A stretch of 64,000 bases of DNA from Cryptomeria japonica (lineage: Eukaryota > Streptophyta > Pinopsida > Cupressales > Cupressaceae), in the NCBI RefSeq assembly GCF_030272615.1, contig NC_081411.1, forward strand, positions 834,756,136 to 834,820,135, given 5' to 3'. Every line of letters starts with the position of its first letter. Positions within the stretch are counted from its first letter, which is position 1. A program made the translations under genes and the position numbers. The notes under the pieces were generated by a model, which was not told where the DNA came from, did no database searches, and was given only the letters and a program-made list of their open reading frames with translations. Below are positions 45,372 through 57,302 of the stretch, one piece after another.

Positions 45372-47580
45372 ATGGTTGAAACCCGCCTTCAAGAATCTAG
45401 GAGAATAGCTAAAGAAGCTCAAGAATCCGCAAACATGAGTTCTTATGAATATGACAATGATTTATTTTATAATCCTGAGCACACTATATTACCAGACATG
45501 GATGTTTATAGAAACAATCCAAATGTGGAAAACACAAACACTACAAACAACAATGCTACACACAATGACAATGTGGACAGCCTTTCAATACTATCAGCAG
45601 ACATAGAAGAATCCATAATGAATCCTCATTTCAATAGATTGGTTGAAGAGATAATGAGGAGAGATCGACAATACTTCTTGCACATGATGGCACAAAGTGG
45701 AGCTAAAATACCTCATGACTTTGACATGTCTCAACTTATGGAAAGTCGACCCTCACAACAAACTCAATCCAACATGGATCAAAGGAGACCAAATAGTGGA
45801 GGAAATAGAGGACCGAATATGATGCCTGAGTCACCATCAGTTTTGCTTCAAAAACTAGAAATCCCACATACACAAGCTCAAACATATGATACTTACCTTC
45901 GAAGACCATCATGGAAGCCTTATGTAGATAGATATTCTCAATCACATGCTCAAGGTATGGATCAATCAAAACAAGTAGATACTCAAAGGCATCCTCAAAA
46001 TTTTGACACAAGGAGACCTCATGTCAAAATTGGGGGCAACACAATGGAAAATGAAATGCCTATTGAATATGGTATATATGCACAAAATAGATATGGGGTC
46101 CCTCAACATGAAGTTATGCCAAGTGCTCCATATATGCCGCATCAATATAGACCTCCATATGGACATTTCTACGATAGTATCATCCATACATGCAACAAGC
46201 TCCTCCTCAAATGGGTGTTTCAAACACGGGGTATGCTACAAGAAATCAATCTCCTCCCAAGAATAATTTGGAGCAACAAATAAGAGATTTACAAAAGAAA
46301 ATGGAGGACATGAGTACATCAAAACCAACATACACTATGAGAGATATATGTCCTTATCCCTTTGATAAGAGCATTTCAATGCCTCCGTTTCCTGCACACT
46401 TTGTGACACCAAAATTTGACAAGTATAGAGGGAAAGGAGACCCCAAGGCACACATAAGACAATTTTTCACAGCCTGCATTGAGGTAGTGGCAGAAGAAAC
46501 ATACTTGATGAGGTTGTTCCCACAGAGCTTAGGTGATCAAGCTATGGAATGGTTTTCTCAATTACCTCCTGGTATTAAGTCATGGGGCGACTTAGCAGAG
46601 GCATTCATTCAGCATTTCTCTTACAATATAGAAACAGATGTCTTAGTTACTACCTTGTGCAATACTAAACAAAAGGAAGGAGAATCTTTCACAACATTTT
46701 TACAAAGATGGAGAAATCTAGCTAGCAGATGCTCTTCCGAAATCCCACAGAAACAAATGGTAGAAATGTTCACTCAAAACATTAATAAGGACATTGGATA
46801 TGATCTCAGGAAAGCTTGTTTGTCTACATTCAAGGATGTTATTGAAAAGGGCCTAGCAACAGAAAAAGTCTTAATTGAACAAGGAGTCATCAAGATATTC
46901 AAAGAAAACAAAGAGGACTTTAAAGGAAAAGACAAGCCAAGATTTTGGAATAAGAACAAGAACACAGTTAATGATGGTGTTGTTGATGCCAATATAGTGA
47001 GACCCAAGTTCATCTTTTCTAGATCAAGTTCTACAAACAATCAAGTGAATACTCAAACAACTTCTAAACCACGAAGGAAGTACACTCCATTGGGAGAACC
47101 ACTCGAATCAGTATTCAAAAAGCTTGTGGCAAACAAAGTGATCACAGTTCTAGATTTTCCTCCATATGAACCAAAGGTCAAACCAAATTGGTGGAATGAT
47201 GATGAGTATTGTGAATTTCATAAGAAGGTCATAAAACAGGTAATTGCCATCGATTCAAGAACATTGTCCAAGATCTCATTGATAGAGGTGATATTGAGAT
47301 TGAGGGACATTCATCTAATCAAGAACATGAGATGTTTAAGGAACCATTCCCAAAACATGACAAAGGAAAAGCCAAAGTCACGGATGATCAAGCCAATTAC
47401 ACTAGAGCACCTTATAATTATGATTCTACTATCAACCACATCTCAATGGACAATCATATCTCTACTATTACTATCAAGAACAAAAATCCTGAGAATCCTT
47501 CTCAGAGACCTAAGATTGTCCTAAGAGGTGTTGGATCTTCTTCCGAACATACCTCTGAATGTCATGTTACAACCCATCGA
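45372..47580 (+). pseudogene. gag: Element B Gag with two frameshifts
   Basis: It starts MVETRLQESRR as in A. The frame changes between about 46165 and 46190 (after YMPHQYRPPYG), and again near 47222-47245 within the knuckle-like CEFHK segment, where bases present in A are missing. The Gag core is intact in the middle piece (KFDKYRGKGDPKAHIRQFF, FLQRWRNLASRCSSE). Long open pieces are 45372-46283, 46190-47524 and 47332 onward. The protein is particle-forming Gag by family. Confidence 0.9.
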
Positions 47581-49380
47581 GGTAAGATTACGTTGCCAGG
47601 TGCCTCTACCAAAAACACCGCTTCTTCATCTACCAAACCTGAGTATGACCTTGTAGAACAGTTAGGGAAGACACCCGCACTCATCTCCATCCTTGAGCTC
47701 TTACGTATATCCCCTGCTCATAAAGCTATCCTTGACAAAATCTTGAGAGACACTGCCGTTCCTACTGATCTGAACGTAGACCAGTTTCAAGCCATGGTGG
47801 GATACCTTTCCATTCCACATTCCCTTACATTCACAGAAGCCGATGATGCCTCCGTAAGTCAGCCTCATAATGCACCTTTACATGTTGAAGCCTTCATACA
47901 TAAACATCGAATAAAGCGAGTCCTGATAGATGGAGGAGCAGGTCTAAACATTTGTACATTGAGCACCATTAAACAATTGGGATATTCTGACCAGGCTGTG
48001 AATTCTAAAAATCAAATCACCATCAAGGCCTATGATGATGAAGAGCGCTCGTCCAAGGGCACAGTCACCTTACCGCTAAGAATTGGGCCATTCACAAAGG
48101 ATGTGGTTTGTCAAGTCCTAGATCTGGATCTCACATATAACATATTGCTAGGACGTCCTTGGATTCATGAAATGAGGGCAGTCCCATCGACATATCATCA
48201 ATGCATTAAATTTCCTCATAATGGAGTCGAGGTAACTGTCAACGGTGATCCAAATCCGTTCATATATTGCAATAACCTGAGATCACATACTAAGACTATC
48301 ATTCCCAGTAATCGTGAGGCTACTCCTTCTTCGGCGTACATTGATCCTGAGTCATTAAAACCTTCGACATCAAAACAAGGTGAACTTAAAAGCAAATTTC
48401 AAGACAAAGGCATGGGAGAATACACTTTGAATCAGACCATGTTTTTACGACAAGTCATGAGCTCTCCAAAAGAATATGGAAGGCCACATCCTAACAAGCA
48501 AATCTCCATCATGATACTCAAATGGGATCCTACTACCTTTCAAAGATGGGGTGAACTAGAAGAGGAAAATTTATATAAAATGCTCTACAAAGACATTGAA
48601 GAGGACACACATGATCAGATCAATATACCCTGTGAGAACTATGGCATAGGCTTCAAGATTCTACAAAGATTCGGGTATGATGGAAAAAGCCCTCTTGGGT
48701 TACGCAAAGAAGGCGTCATGGAGCCCTTACAACCTGAATTGACTGTAAAAAGGGAACGCTCAAAGGGACTTGGTTTTCTGACTTCCAAGACCCATACTAA
48801 AAGGACAAAAGAGGCATCGCAAATCAAAGTTGCCGAAGTTCAACAAGAGGATTACTATTCCACAGACTCTAATGAATGGGAATGGGGTTCAGACAGATCC
48901 TCCAGTGACTATGAACTCACCGAGACATTCAGAGAGCCAGACAAACCCACAGAAGAGGAGGAATTTTACAAAAAGTTCACAGTTGGTCAAGAAACAACTC
49001 ATAAGGATTTCCCATAGTCCTCATTTCAAGGTCTTAGGTCGAAATCACATAGGATGAGGAAACCTGTCCCGGAAGGCTCTACTAGTGATGACAATTTGGA
49101 TTCGCTCGCGATCGAAACTGATGAGGAGAGTGCCATCGATGACCTCGATGATTGCCTCGATATACCCGAATATAACCACATCTTCACTCTTCACCCTGCA
49201 AATTCTAAAAACATTAAAGACCTTCCCCTTGTTCACCCCCAACTCATTGACTGGGATTATGAAGGATCAGCACAATTTGATACATTTCAAAATGACGAAG
49301 CCATTATCGACTATCTTGGCATATGAGATGATCTTCCCCCTGGAGACCACAAAGCAGGATACATCATAGAGCTCAACAAC
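47581..49380 (+). pseudogene. Element B protease and G-patch-like segment
   Basis: This is in frame with pol. Retropepsin motifs are VLIDGGAGLNICTL (near 47918) and NILLGRPWIH (near 48138). A G-patch-like segment follows at about 48640-48780 (GFKILQRFGYDGKSPLG, then KGLGF). Acidic linker sequence (DSNEWEWGSD) leads towards RT. In-frame stops are TAG 49015-49017 and TGA 49324-49326; A has sense codons at both places. Confidence 0.88.
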
Positions 49381-51822
49381 ATGGCATACTTTGGTGAGGG
49401 TGTCAGACCTTCCAGTCGCAAAAATGTGAAAATAAGAACAAAACAAGGATCTTATGGCGAAAACCACACTGTGGCGCTATCTGATCCCAAAAAAGTAAAA
49501 AGAAAGGATGTATCTGAGGGCGAAAACCTCTCTGAGGCACCCGAAGATGGAAGGCTCGACATTCTCCCAGCGTCATATGAGGAAAAATCATCCATGTTGG
49601 TAGAGGAGACTATCAAGACGAACATTGGTACAGAAGAGGTTCCACACAACATATTCCTGGCTCAATCATTGACAGAGTCCGAGAGGGCAAAATTCATAAG
49701 CTTCTTCAAGGAACGACAAATCAACTTTGCATGGTCATACACTGATATGCCTGGACTAGATCCGGATTTGGTAATGCATCATTTGACAGTCAAACCAGGG
49801 GCAAAGCCAGTAAAATAGAAATTAAGGAAAATGCATCCGCAAGTGGCATTACTAGTCAAAGCAGAGCTGGAGAAATTATTAGATGTCGGATTCATACGCC
49901 CAATTGATTATCCCGAATGGATCTCCAATTTAGTACCTGTCAGTAAACCCGATCGCAGCATCCGAATATGTACAGATTTCAGAGACATCAACAAAGCTTG
50001 TCTGAAAGATGACTTTCCATTACCAAACATCGACTTAATCGTTGATCTCACAGCAAGTCACGAAATGTTATCTTTAATGGACGGATTCTCTGGTTATAAT
50101 CAAATCAGGATTGCACCTGAAGATCAACACAAAACATCATTCACTTGTCCATGGGGAACTTTCTGTTGGAATGTCATGCCCTTTGGGCTGAAAAATGCGG
50201 GTGCTACATATCAAAGAGCAATGACCACTATCTTTCATGATCTCATGCACATAACCGTGGAAGATTATGTTGACGATCTTTTGGGAAAATCAATAGAGAG
50301 GGATACACACTTGGACATACTTTCAGTCGTCTTTAATCGGTTGGAAAAATACAAGGTAAGATTAAACCCCAAGAAATGTGTCTTTGGAGTAACCTCCGGG
50401 AAGCTCCTAGGATTTATTGTGTCTAAAAGAGGAATTGAAGTCGATCCAGCAAAAGTCAAGGCTATCTTGGACATGCCGCCACCCAGGAATATCAGTCAAC
50501 TCCGATCCTTACAAGGGAGACTCCAATCCATACGAAGATTCATAGCACAACTTGCAGATAAGTGTAATCCTTTCCAGCACCTGCTACATAAAAACATCAA
50601 GTTCAAATGGGATGAGAACTGTCAACAAGCTTTTCAGACGCTCAAAGATTATCTTTTGAATCCGCCAGTTTTGATGCCACCAATTCTAGATCAGCCTTTG
50701 TTACTATACATATCAGCTACTCCAACAGCACTGGGGGCACTCCTAGCACAACAAATAGCTGACGGCAAGGAAAAAGCAGTATACTATATCAGTTGCACAT
50801 TGGTGGGATATGAGCTAAACTACACACCAATCGAGCGTGCATGTCTCGTTGTGGTCTTTGCTTCACAGAAATTACGCCATTATATGCTCACTCACAAGAC
50901 TAAGTTGATTGCAAGAATTGATCCACTAAAATATCTTCTCAACAAAGCTACACTTACTGGGTGACTGGCCAAGTGGGTAATGATTCTGAGTGAATTCGAC
51001 ATCGAGTATGTGGAAAGAAAAGCAATAAAAGGGCAAGCAATCGCAGATCAATTAGCAGATGCTCCCATGATAGATGATGTTCCTCTACAGTCAGAATTTC
51101 CAGATGAAGCAATTTTAACAATATCACATGTGAAGCCATGGCAACTATACTTTGATGGCTCATACACACAGCATGGAGTAGGAGCGGGTATTCTCTTTAT
51201 AACTCCTCAGGGCGATTCTATAGCAAAGTCATACCGCTTATCATTTCCTTGCACCAACAATATAGCAGAATATGAGGCATTAACAACTGGATTACGAATT
51301 GCAGTTCAATGGAAGATCCAAGAACTTCATGTTTTTGGGGATTCTCAACTGGTTATCTGTCAAGCAACTGATGATTACCAAACAAAAGACGAAAAACTAA
51401 TGCCTTACAAACAACTGGTAGATGATTTGAAACAGCACTTCATAAAGATAGATTTTGAGCAGATACTAAGAGAACAGAATCGTGCTGCAGATGCCATGGC
51501 TACAATTGCTTCACTAATTGATCTACCGCAGAATGAGACCTGCTATGAGTTCCTGGTAGACAATCTGTTGATTCCCTCATACGAGATCACTCCTACTAAA
51601 ATGATATGCATTGTTGGTCCTGAATCCCAGTTATATGGTTCCATATTCACATACCTTTGCGACAATATCTTACCTCCCGATCTATCGAACAACCAACACC
51701 GCACTTTCATTCGCCAATCTTCTCGATACGTCATTCTAGCTGATATCCTATACCGATGAGGTCTAGATGGCACTCTTCTTAGATGTTTAGACAGCGACGA
51801 AGCTCAGATTGCATTACGTGAA
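49381..51822 (+). pseudogene. Element B RT, RNase H and second (archaeal-type) RNase H
   Basis: RT motifs are FRDINKACLKDDFPLP, LMDGFSGYNQI, MPFGLKNAGATYQRAM and YVDDLLGKS (about 50265). The first RNase H reads YISATPTALG near 50706, with serine in place of the usual aspartate. A second RNase H from about 51139 has LYFDGSYTQHGVGAG, NIAEYEAL, VFGDSQLV and REQNRAADAMA, with the D-E-D-D residues visible. Dual RNase H is a mark of the Tat lineage. In-frame stops are TAG 49816-49818, TGA 50962-50964 and TGA 51757-51759. Confidence 0.92.
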
Positions 51823-52887
51823 GTGCATGAAGGGATATGTGGTCCGCATACTAGTGGTCCTACCTTGGCCAAGAAACTCATCAGGACTGGATATTACTGG
51901 CCCACTATGGAAAAAGACTCATATCAGTTTGTCAAGAAATGTAAGCAGTGTCAAATTCATAGAGACCTCATACATGCACCAACACAAGAACTACAACCAC
52001 TTGCATCTCCTTGGCCCTTTTGTCAATGGGGACTCGATCTCATAGGCAAGATTCACCCTCCTTCTTCCAATGGTCATAAATTCATTATCACAGCTACAGA
52101 GTATTTCACAAAGTGGATTGAAGCCGTGCCTCTCACACAAGTCACTGGGAAACAAATTGCTACTTTCATCCTGAACTACATCATTTGCCGATATGGTATT
52201 CCCACTTCCATTATCACTGATAACAGGCGTCCCTTCAAAAATCAGGATGTTCGTGAACTCTGTGACTGCTTCCATATCTCTCATCATTTCTCCACACCAT
52301 ATTACCCCCAAGATAATGGCCAAGCTGAGGCGTCTAATAAAACAATTCTTAAAATCCTCAAAAAGATAGTCGACGACGCTGGCCGTAACTGGCATATCCA
52401 ACTCAATCCTGCACTTTGGGCCTATCGCACAAGTGTCCGCACACCTACAGGAGCTACACCCTACTCACTTGTCTACGGCGCTGAAGCCATCTTGCCTATT
52501 GAGGTCAAGTTACCTTCTTTACCGGTCTATTTGAGAAACATAATCAACGATGAAGATTACAGGGTCTCTCGCTTACAAGAACTAGAACTGTTGGATGAAC
52601 GAAGACACACTACTTTTAATCATCTCAAGGCTTATCAACACAGAATGAGTCACAACTACAATCACAAAGTCAAGCCTCGCACATTTGAGGTAGGTGACTT
52701 AGTCCTCAGAGAGAACCCCAAGAATCAGCAAGACAGAGATAAGAAGGGCAAGTTCGAACCAAACTGGCTTGGTCCTTACATCATCACAGCGGTATATGGA
52801 TCTGGGGCATATCAGCTCTCAACTATAGAAGGTGAACCCTTGGAGGATCCTATCAATAGCATGCATCTTCGCAGGTTCTACACATAG
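51823..52887 (+). CDS. Element B integrase, open frame
   Basis: This is in the pol frame after the TGA at 51757, open to the natural TAG. The zinc-binding part ends in CKQCQIH. The catalytic triad is D (WGLDLIG), D (IITDN) and E (NGQAEASNK), with normal spacing. The C-terminal GPY/F-like part reads NWLGPYIITAVYG and ends MHLRRFYT. There is no chromodomain, fitting Tat rather than chromoviruses. The ATG at 51823 is only the first Met in the open piece; the protein would normally be released from Pol. Confidence 0.88.
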   Translation: MHEGICGPHTSGPTLAKKLIRTGYYWPTMEKDSYQFVKKCKQCQIHRDLIHAPTQELQPLASPWPFCQWGLDLIGKIHPPSSNGHKFIITATEYFTKWIEAVPLTQVTGKQIATFILNYIICRYGIPTSIITDNRRPFKNQDVRELCDCFHISHHFSTPYYPQDNGQAEASNKTILKILKKIVDDAGRNWHIQLNPALWAYRTSVRTPTGATPYSLVYGAEAILPIEVKLPSLPVYLRNIINDEDYRVSRLQELELLDERRHTTFNHLKAYQHRMSHNYNHKVKPRTFEVGDLVLRENPKNQQDRDKKGKFEPNWLGPYIITAVYGSGAYQLSTIEGEPLEDPINSMHLRRFYT

Positions 52888-54625
52888 CTCTTCGGAACAT
52901 CCTAATTCAAAAATACAAAAAAATCAAAAAAATTCAAAAATACAAAAAAAAATTATAAAACAAAAAAATCGTTACTTGGTGAAAACCTGGCAAACAGGCG
53001 CCTTGTGACACAAAAAAAAATTGAAAAATCGAAAAAAGTAAAGAGAAATAATTTCGTCCAATGGTGAAAACCACTTCGGTAGCGCCCTGGGCAAGTACCA
53101 TGGTGAAAACTGGGTCACCAGCACCATGCGTAGAGACTTTGCTCCTCTCTCCTTCAGGATTCTCTTTCATCCTTCACATTACACACACTCACAACCTATT
53201 CACTCACAATAAACTTACCTATGCCCATCATGGCTTGTTATTGATCTGCCTAAGATTGGTTAGCCATCCATAACCCTCCCTTTTCACTCCCTTTCCATCC
53301 ATAATAAATCAGATCCTATCTGTGGCTAAGGCAAATCCTACGTCTAGTGATGGGTGTGGAACTAAGAACATCACATGTTTCGAGGAGTACAGTTTCTTTC
53401 AGCTTCCTTCAGTCTATCCGCGCACAATCCGCAATAAAGCAACATTTGCATCGCAGATCCGCAATAAAGTTTCGTCTTCTCCGCAATAAAGTATCAGTTT
53501 CATGGATTCAGTCAGTTTCAGATGAGACACAGTAGCAACAATGGGCTTCAACAAATCAAATCTTTCAACAGACTCAGACAACATATGGTTCAGTGTTAAT
53601 CTATCCCTTTTGTGAAAGTGAACATTGTGACCACAATCAAACATGACTCATACAAGTGATAAGAGACACTAAACTTGAGGACTACAGTGGATGTTGGTGT
53701 CGAGTCTTGGTTTTCTTTTGATATCATCTTTTTTTTTTGGTGACATGTCCTTTAGCTTTTCCAGGATGTCTCTGACTAGAGATTCTATCTCAAGGATGTC
53801 TTTGACTAGAAAGGCGAGGATGGGGTATCATCACCTATTTTGTTTGTTGTCTGTGGATTGTCTTTTAGTAATGCTATGACTTGTCCAAGGATATGAGGAC
53901 ACTGTGAGTCTAGTATGAACTGGGGCATTCCTTGTTTGTGACTGTCTTATCTCCATGCAAACAGGTACAATGACTTTCTGGGTCAAACAAATGCCTCGAT
54001 TGTCATAACCTATTTTGCCATAATAAAGCTCAATGATGATAACGCACAAGAAGCTCTTTCACGTTCATATCTTCTGTCTTCCATCCCCCTTTCTTGATTG
54101 ACTTCCATTGTCCTGCTCGAGTCCGCGTAGCCCGCTATCACATGACTGAGTACAATGACACACCAAAAATATTTGCATTTCATATAGTTTACACCTGCAT
54201 CACCACATATAAGCATTTCGTACATACATGTAGATATCACAATTGCATCACATCCTGCATACAACACATGTTAGCCCATCTTACATTTTCATCATGTAAA
54301 TAATCATTTGCATTATCATATTCATTTGCATTACATACATTCACATTTGCATCATGCATCACATATAAAACATAAAAGAACAAAAATATACTGCATTGCA
54401 TCATATAAGCATCCATATCATAAAACATGTATCACATAAGAACATCTCATCACATAAGGTACACATGCATATAGCTGCCGCAAAAATGGTGACTCATCTC
54501 TCATATATAATCAAATGTGTCATGATACAATGATGTCAAAAGAATCATATGGCTACAAAATCACCCGCAGGTGTCTACAATACAAAAATGGTACATATAC
54601 TGATACAAAGGGGAGCCCTCTATAG
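52888..54625 (+). other. Element B spacer between integrase and antisense gene
   Basis: No gene was recognised in 1.7 kb. GGTGAAAAC occurs at 52978, 53062 and 53101, each time followed within about 12-18 bases by GCGCC or GCACC. 54170-54480 is a low-complexity stretch of CAT/CATCACAT words. 54571 (GGTGTCTACA) corresponds to the start of element C. Confidence 0.6.
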
Positions 54626-56644
54626 CTATGATGAACTCCCTCCCTCGGAGCCGCCTGGCCTCGACGGACGCTGAGCTGTAGAAGGACCTGCTCCAGGATC
54701 ACCCTGCCTGTCTGGTGGTGGTGGAGGACCCATGACCCCACCACTAGATGCCTGCCTCCTCCGACTCCCTCCCGTAGTCGTCACTGTCCGCGATGGTCTA
54801 TGGAAGCTCCTCGCCCGCTGATCTGCTGGCACTGCACCATAGTAGAGGTCCCTCCAGTAACCAATCTCCTCTCCGGCTTGCAAGACATATGCGTAGCCTA
54901 CTCCTGCGTCCTCTGCCGCCTACCTCCCTGCCCTCAGAGCTGTCTCAGCCTCAGTGTAGCACTGGATAGCCTGATCCCTCTCCTGCTCCGTGTCCCTGAG
55001 CCTGATCCTGAGACGATCCCTCTCCCGCTCCAACTCTTGGATCTCGTCTACCTGGCCCTGGTAGATCTCCCTTAGCTCTAGCAGCTCATCCTCCTCTGGA
55101 TCTCCACCCTCAGCCTCTGCCTGTGGCTCTCCCTCTGCGGGTGCCTGCCCCTGTACCTGTCTCGGTGCCTGAACAGGTATCTGTCTCTGTGCATGCCTGG
55201 GAACCTGCACCTGTCTCTGTCCCTGTGCCTGTACTGGCACCTGTCCCTGCACCTGTCCCTATCTAGGTCCCTATGCTCTAGGACCCTTTGCTGCTGGTAC
55301 CTGCAGGGGCAATCCACCACGACCCCTCACCACCTGGGCTGGTCCCTCCTGTCCTCCCTCCCTCCGAGGTGCCACCCTCCTCTCCCCCACTACTCCCCTC
55401 CGCCTCCGTCAGCCTCGGCCTCCATCCCCTCCACCATCATCATCATCATCCCCTCCAACCTCTCCCTCCAGCAGCTCTCCCGGATCTGTCAACCATGGAA
55501 ATGGATGCTCTGCCCAATATGTAGAGTACTCTGCATCCATACCTGCATCCTCAATCTCTGGCCACATATCCCAGGGTAGTGGCATCATCTTTGTTAGCTG
55601 TGTGACGGCCTGATCATACGATAACAATGGCCCGAACTATGCCTGATCCCTGACTGTGCGGGCATACATACCCGAGCCTCGTGGCATCCTCTGGATCCTG
55701 CCAAACTGTCTGCCAACCCTGTCCACCAGCTGTCTCTCCAGTATGTAGGGCATCTGCCCAATCAGATATCTGCTCCTGAAGGTATACGGCAGCTCCACTA
55801 CGTCATCCTCCCACTCCTCGCACCCCAGGTACGGCCTCCAGATGACTACATCAATGTCATCTATCACACGCCTCCAGTGCTCTAACCTGCCAATCCGAGG
55901 CTGTGAAGTAATCATATCATAAAGGTGTACAAAGCTCCGTCCATGACCCCTGCCTCTGAAGTGTATCGACCGTGTGATCGGCAGATGCTCATATGCCCAC
56001 ACCTGTAGCAGCATCACTCTGCAACCCAGTCCCACTAATCCATGATAAACGAACTGATGCAGCTCATAATATAGATGTGCCAAGACGCATGGACCCCATG
56101 CATATCTGGTGTGCTCAGTCACCAATATCTCCAGTGCTCCTCCCCAGCCCACTGCCAACCCCTGTGTCGCTCTGTCCGGACACAAGAACCCACTGATGGC
56201 TCCTCTGATCACAGCTGGCAAAGCTAGTCCTGTCGCGGTCATGGTATCCCATGCCATGTGCCTTGCTCTCATCTCTAGCCCGGGATCCTGGAATACCCGT
56301 CTCAGCGCCTCTTTGTCTCCATCTTGATCGTATGGGATCAGCTCTCCATCGATCGGTATGTGCAAAATCCTGTATACATCCTCGAGGGTCACTGTCATCT
56401 CCCCCATCGGCAAGTGGAAAGTGCAAGTCTCGGAGTGCCATCTCTCCACCAGCATAGTAAGCAAACCCATGTTTGCCCGAAACTCAAGCACATATAGCAC
56501 ATGTCTGAGGCCCATCTCCTCAATAGCAGCTCTGTCCTCAAATGACAACTTTGGTCGCAATCTCTGTGTAGACGGGAATCTCTTTCGTGACTCTAGCATA
56601 GGCAGATACTCCTGCAGTCACAATCAATCATGTCAGTTATCGTG

Positions 56645-56921
56645 GCATTCACTGTTTATCACAAAATGCTACTTGCTATCTAAATGCATATGGTTATCTA
56701 TCCTAGTGACACTCACTGTTCATCACAAAGTGTTCCTATCTATCCTAGTAGTGCTCCTTATTCATCACAAAGTACTACTTGTGTGACATTCCCTGTTCAT
56801 CACAAAGTGTTACTCACATTTAGCACTCCCTGTTCATCACAAAGTGCTGCTCATCCTTTGGGTACTCCCTGTTCATCACAAAGTACTCTATCTTGGTGCT
56901 CCCTGTTCATCACAAAGTGCC
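56645..56921. repeat. Tandem array of seven covarying stem-loops in the PMD intron (element B)
   Basis: Seven copies share a 15-nt loop (CCCTGTTCATCACAA or close) with arms GCATT/AATGC, ACACT/AGTGT, GTAGTGCT/AGTACTAC (one wobble), ACATT/AGTGT (one wobble), AGCACT/AGTGCT, GTACT/AGTAC and GGTGCT/AGTGCC (two wobbles). An eighth stem-loop with a longer loop lies at 56985-57014 (CGACAG/CTGTCG). Confidence 0.87.
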
Positions 56922-57049
56922 TTGATCTATCCTAGTCTTCCTAGAGGACCTGTTTGAATGTATTCTCTCAACAACTTATCCAATCGACAGCGTATGTTCA
57001 TCACAGAACTGTCGATTTGACCTAGAAGACCCAAACCATGCATTTTCAG

Positions 57050-57302
57050 ACATAAACGCGTTTTTACATCACAAACGCCCCTCTAGACTGCACAGGCGTG
57101 CCTAAAAAACACAGACACGCCTTCTGGACATAAACGTGCCTAAATTGTGCACAGACGCGATTTTGGAACATAAACGCCCCTACAATACCAAAACGCGCCC
57201 GCATCAAGCACAAACGCGGTCCCAGATGCATACGCGCCTGGAACCGACACAGACACGCCTGTTGGACACAGACGCGCCTGGCACCGACACAGACACGGTT
57301 GC
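57050..57302 (-). repeat. GCGTCTGTGT-type motif cluster in the PMD intron (element B)
   Basis: About twelve ACANACGCG-like words (plus strand) lie at roughly 20-base spacing between exon 1 and the hairpin array. Confidence 0.8.

Noticed and set aside
51991-52401. Minus-strand ORF of 136 codons
   Set aside because: It lies antisense within the integrase catalytic core, so it is a shadow ORF.
55078-55320. Arg/Asp-rich minus-strand ORF (also 17551-17775)
   Set aside because: It is another frame of the Q/G-rich repeat stretch of the PMD gene; the coiled-coil frame joins the PMD frame and is preferred.
56645-56921. C/D-box snoRNA cluster, since the minus-strand loop contains GTGATGA (C-box consensus)
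   Set aside because: No CTGA D box at a matching distance and no terminal stem joining C and D boxes; the motif sits in a loop, not in a kink-turn arrangement.
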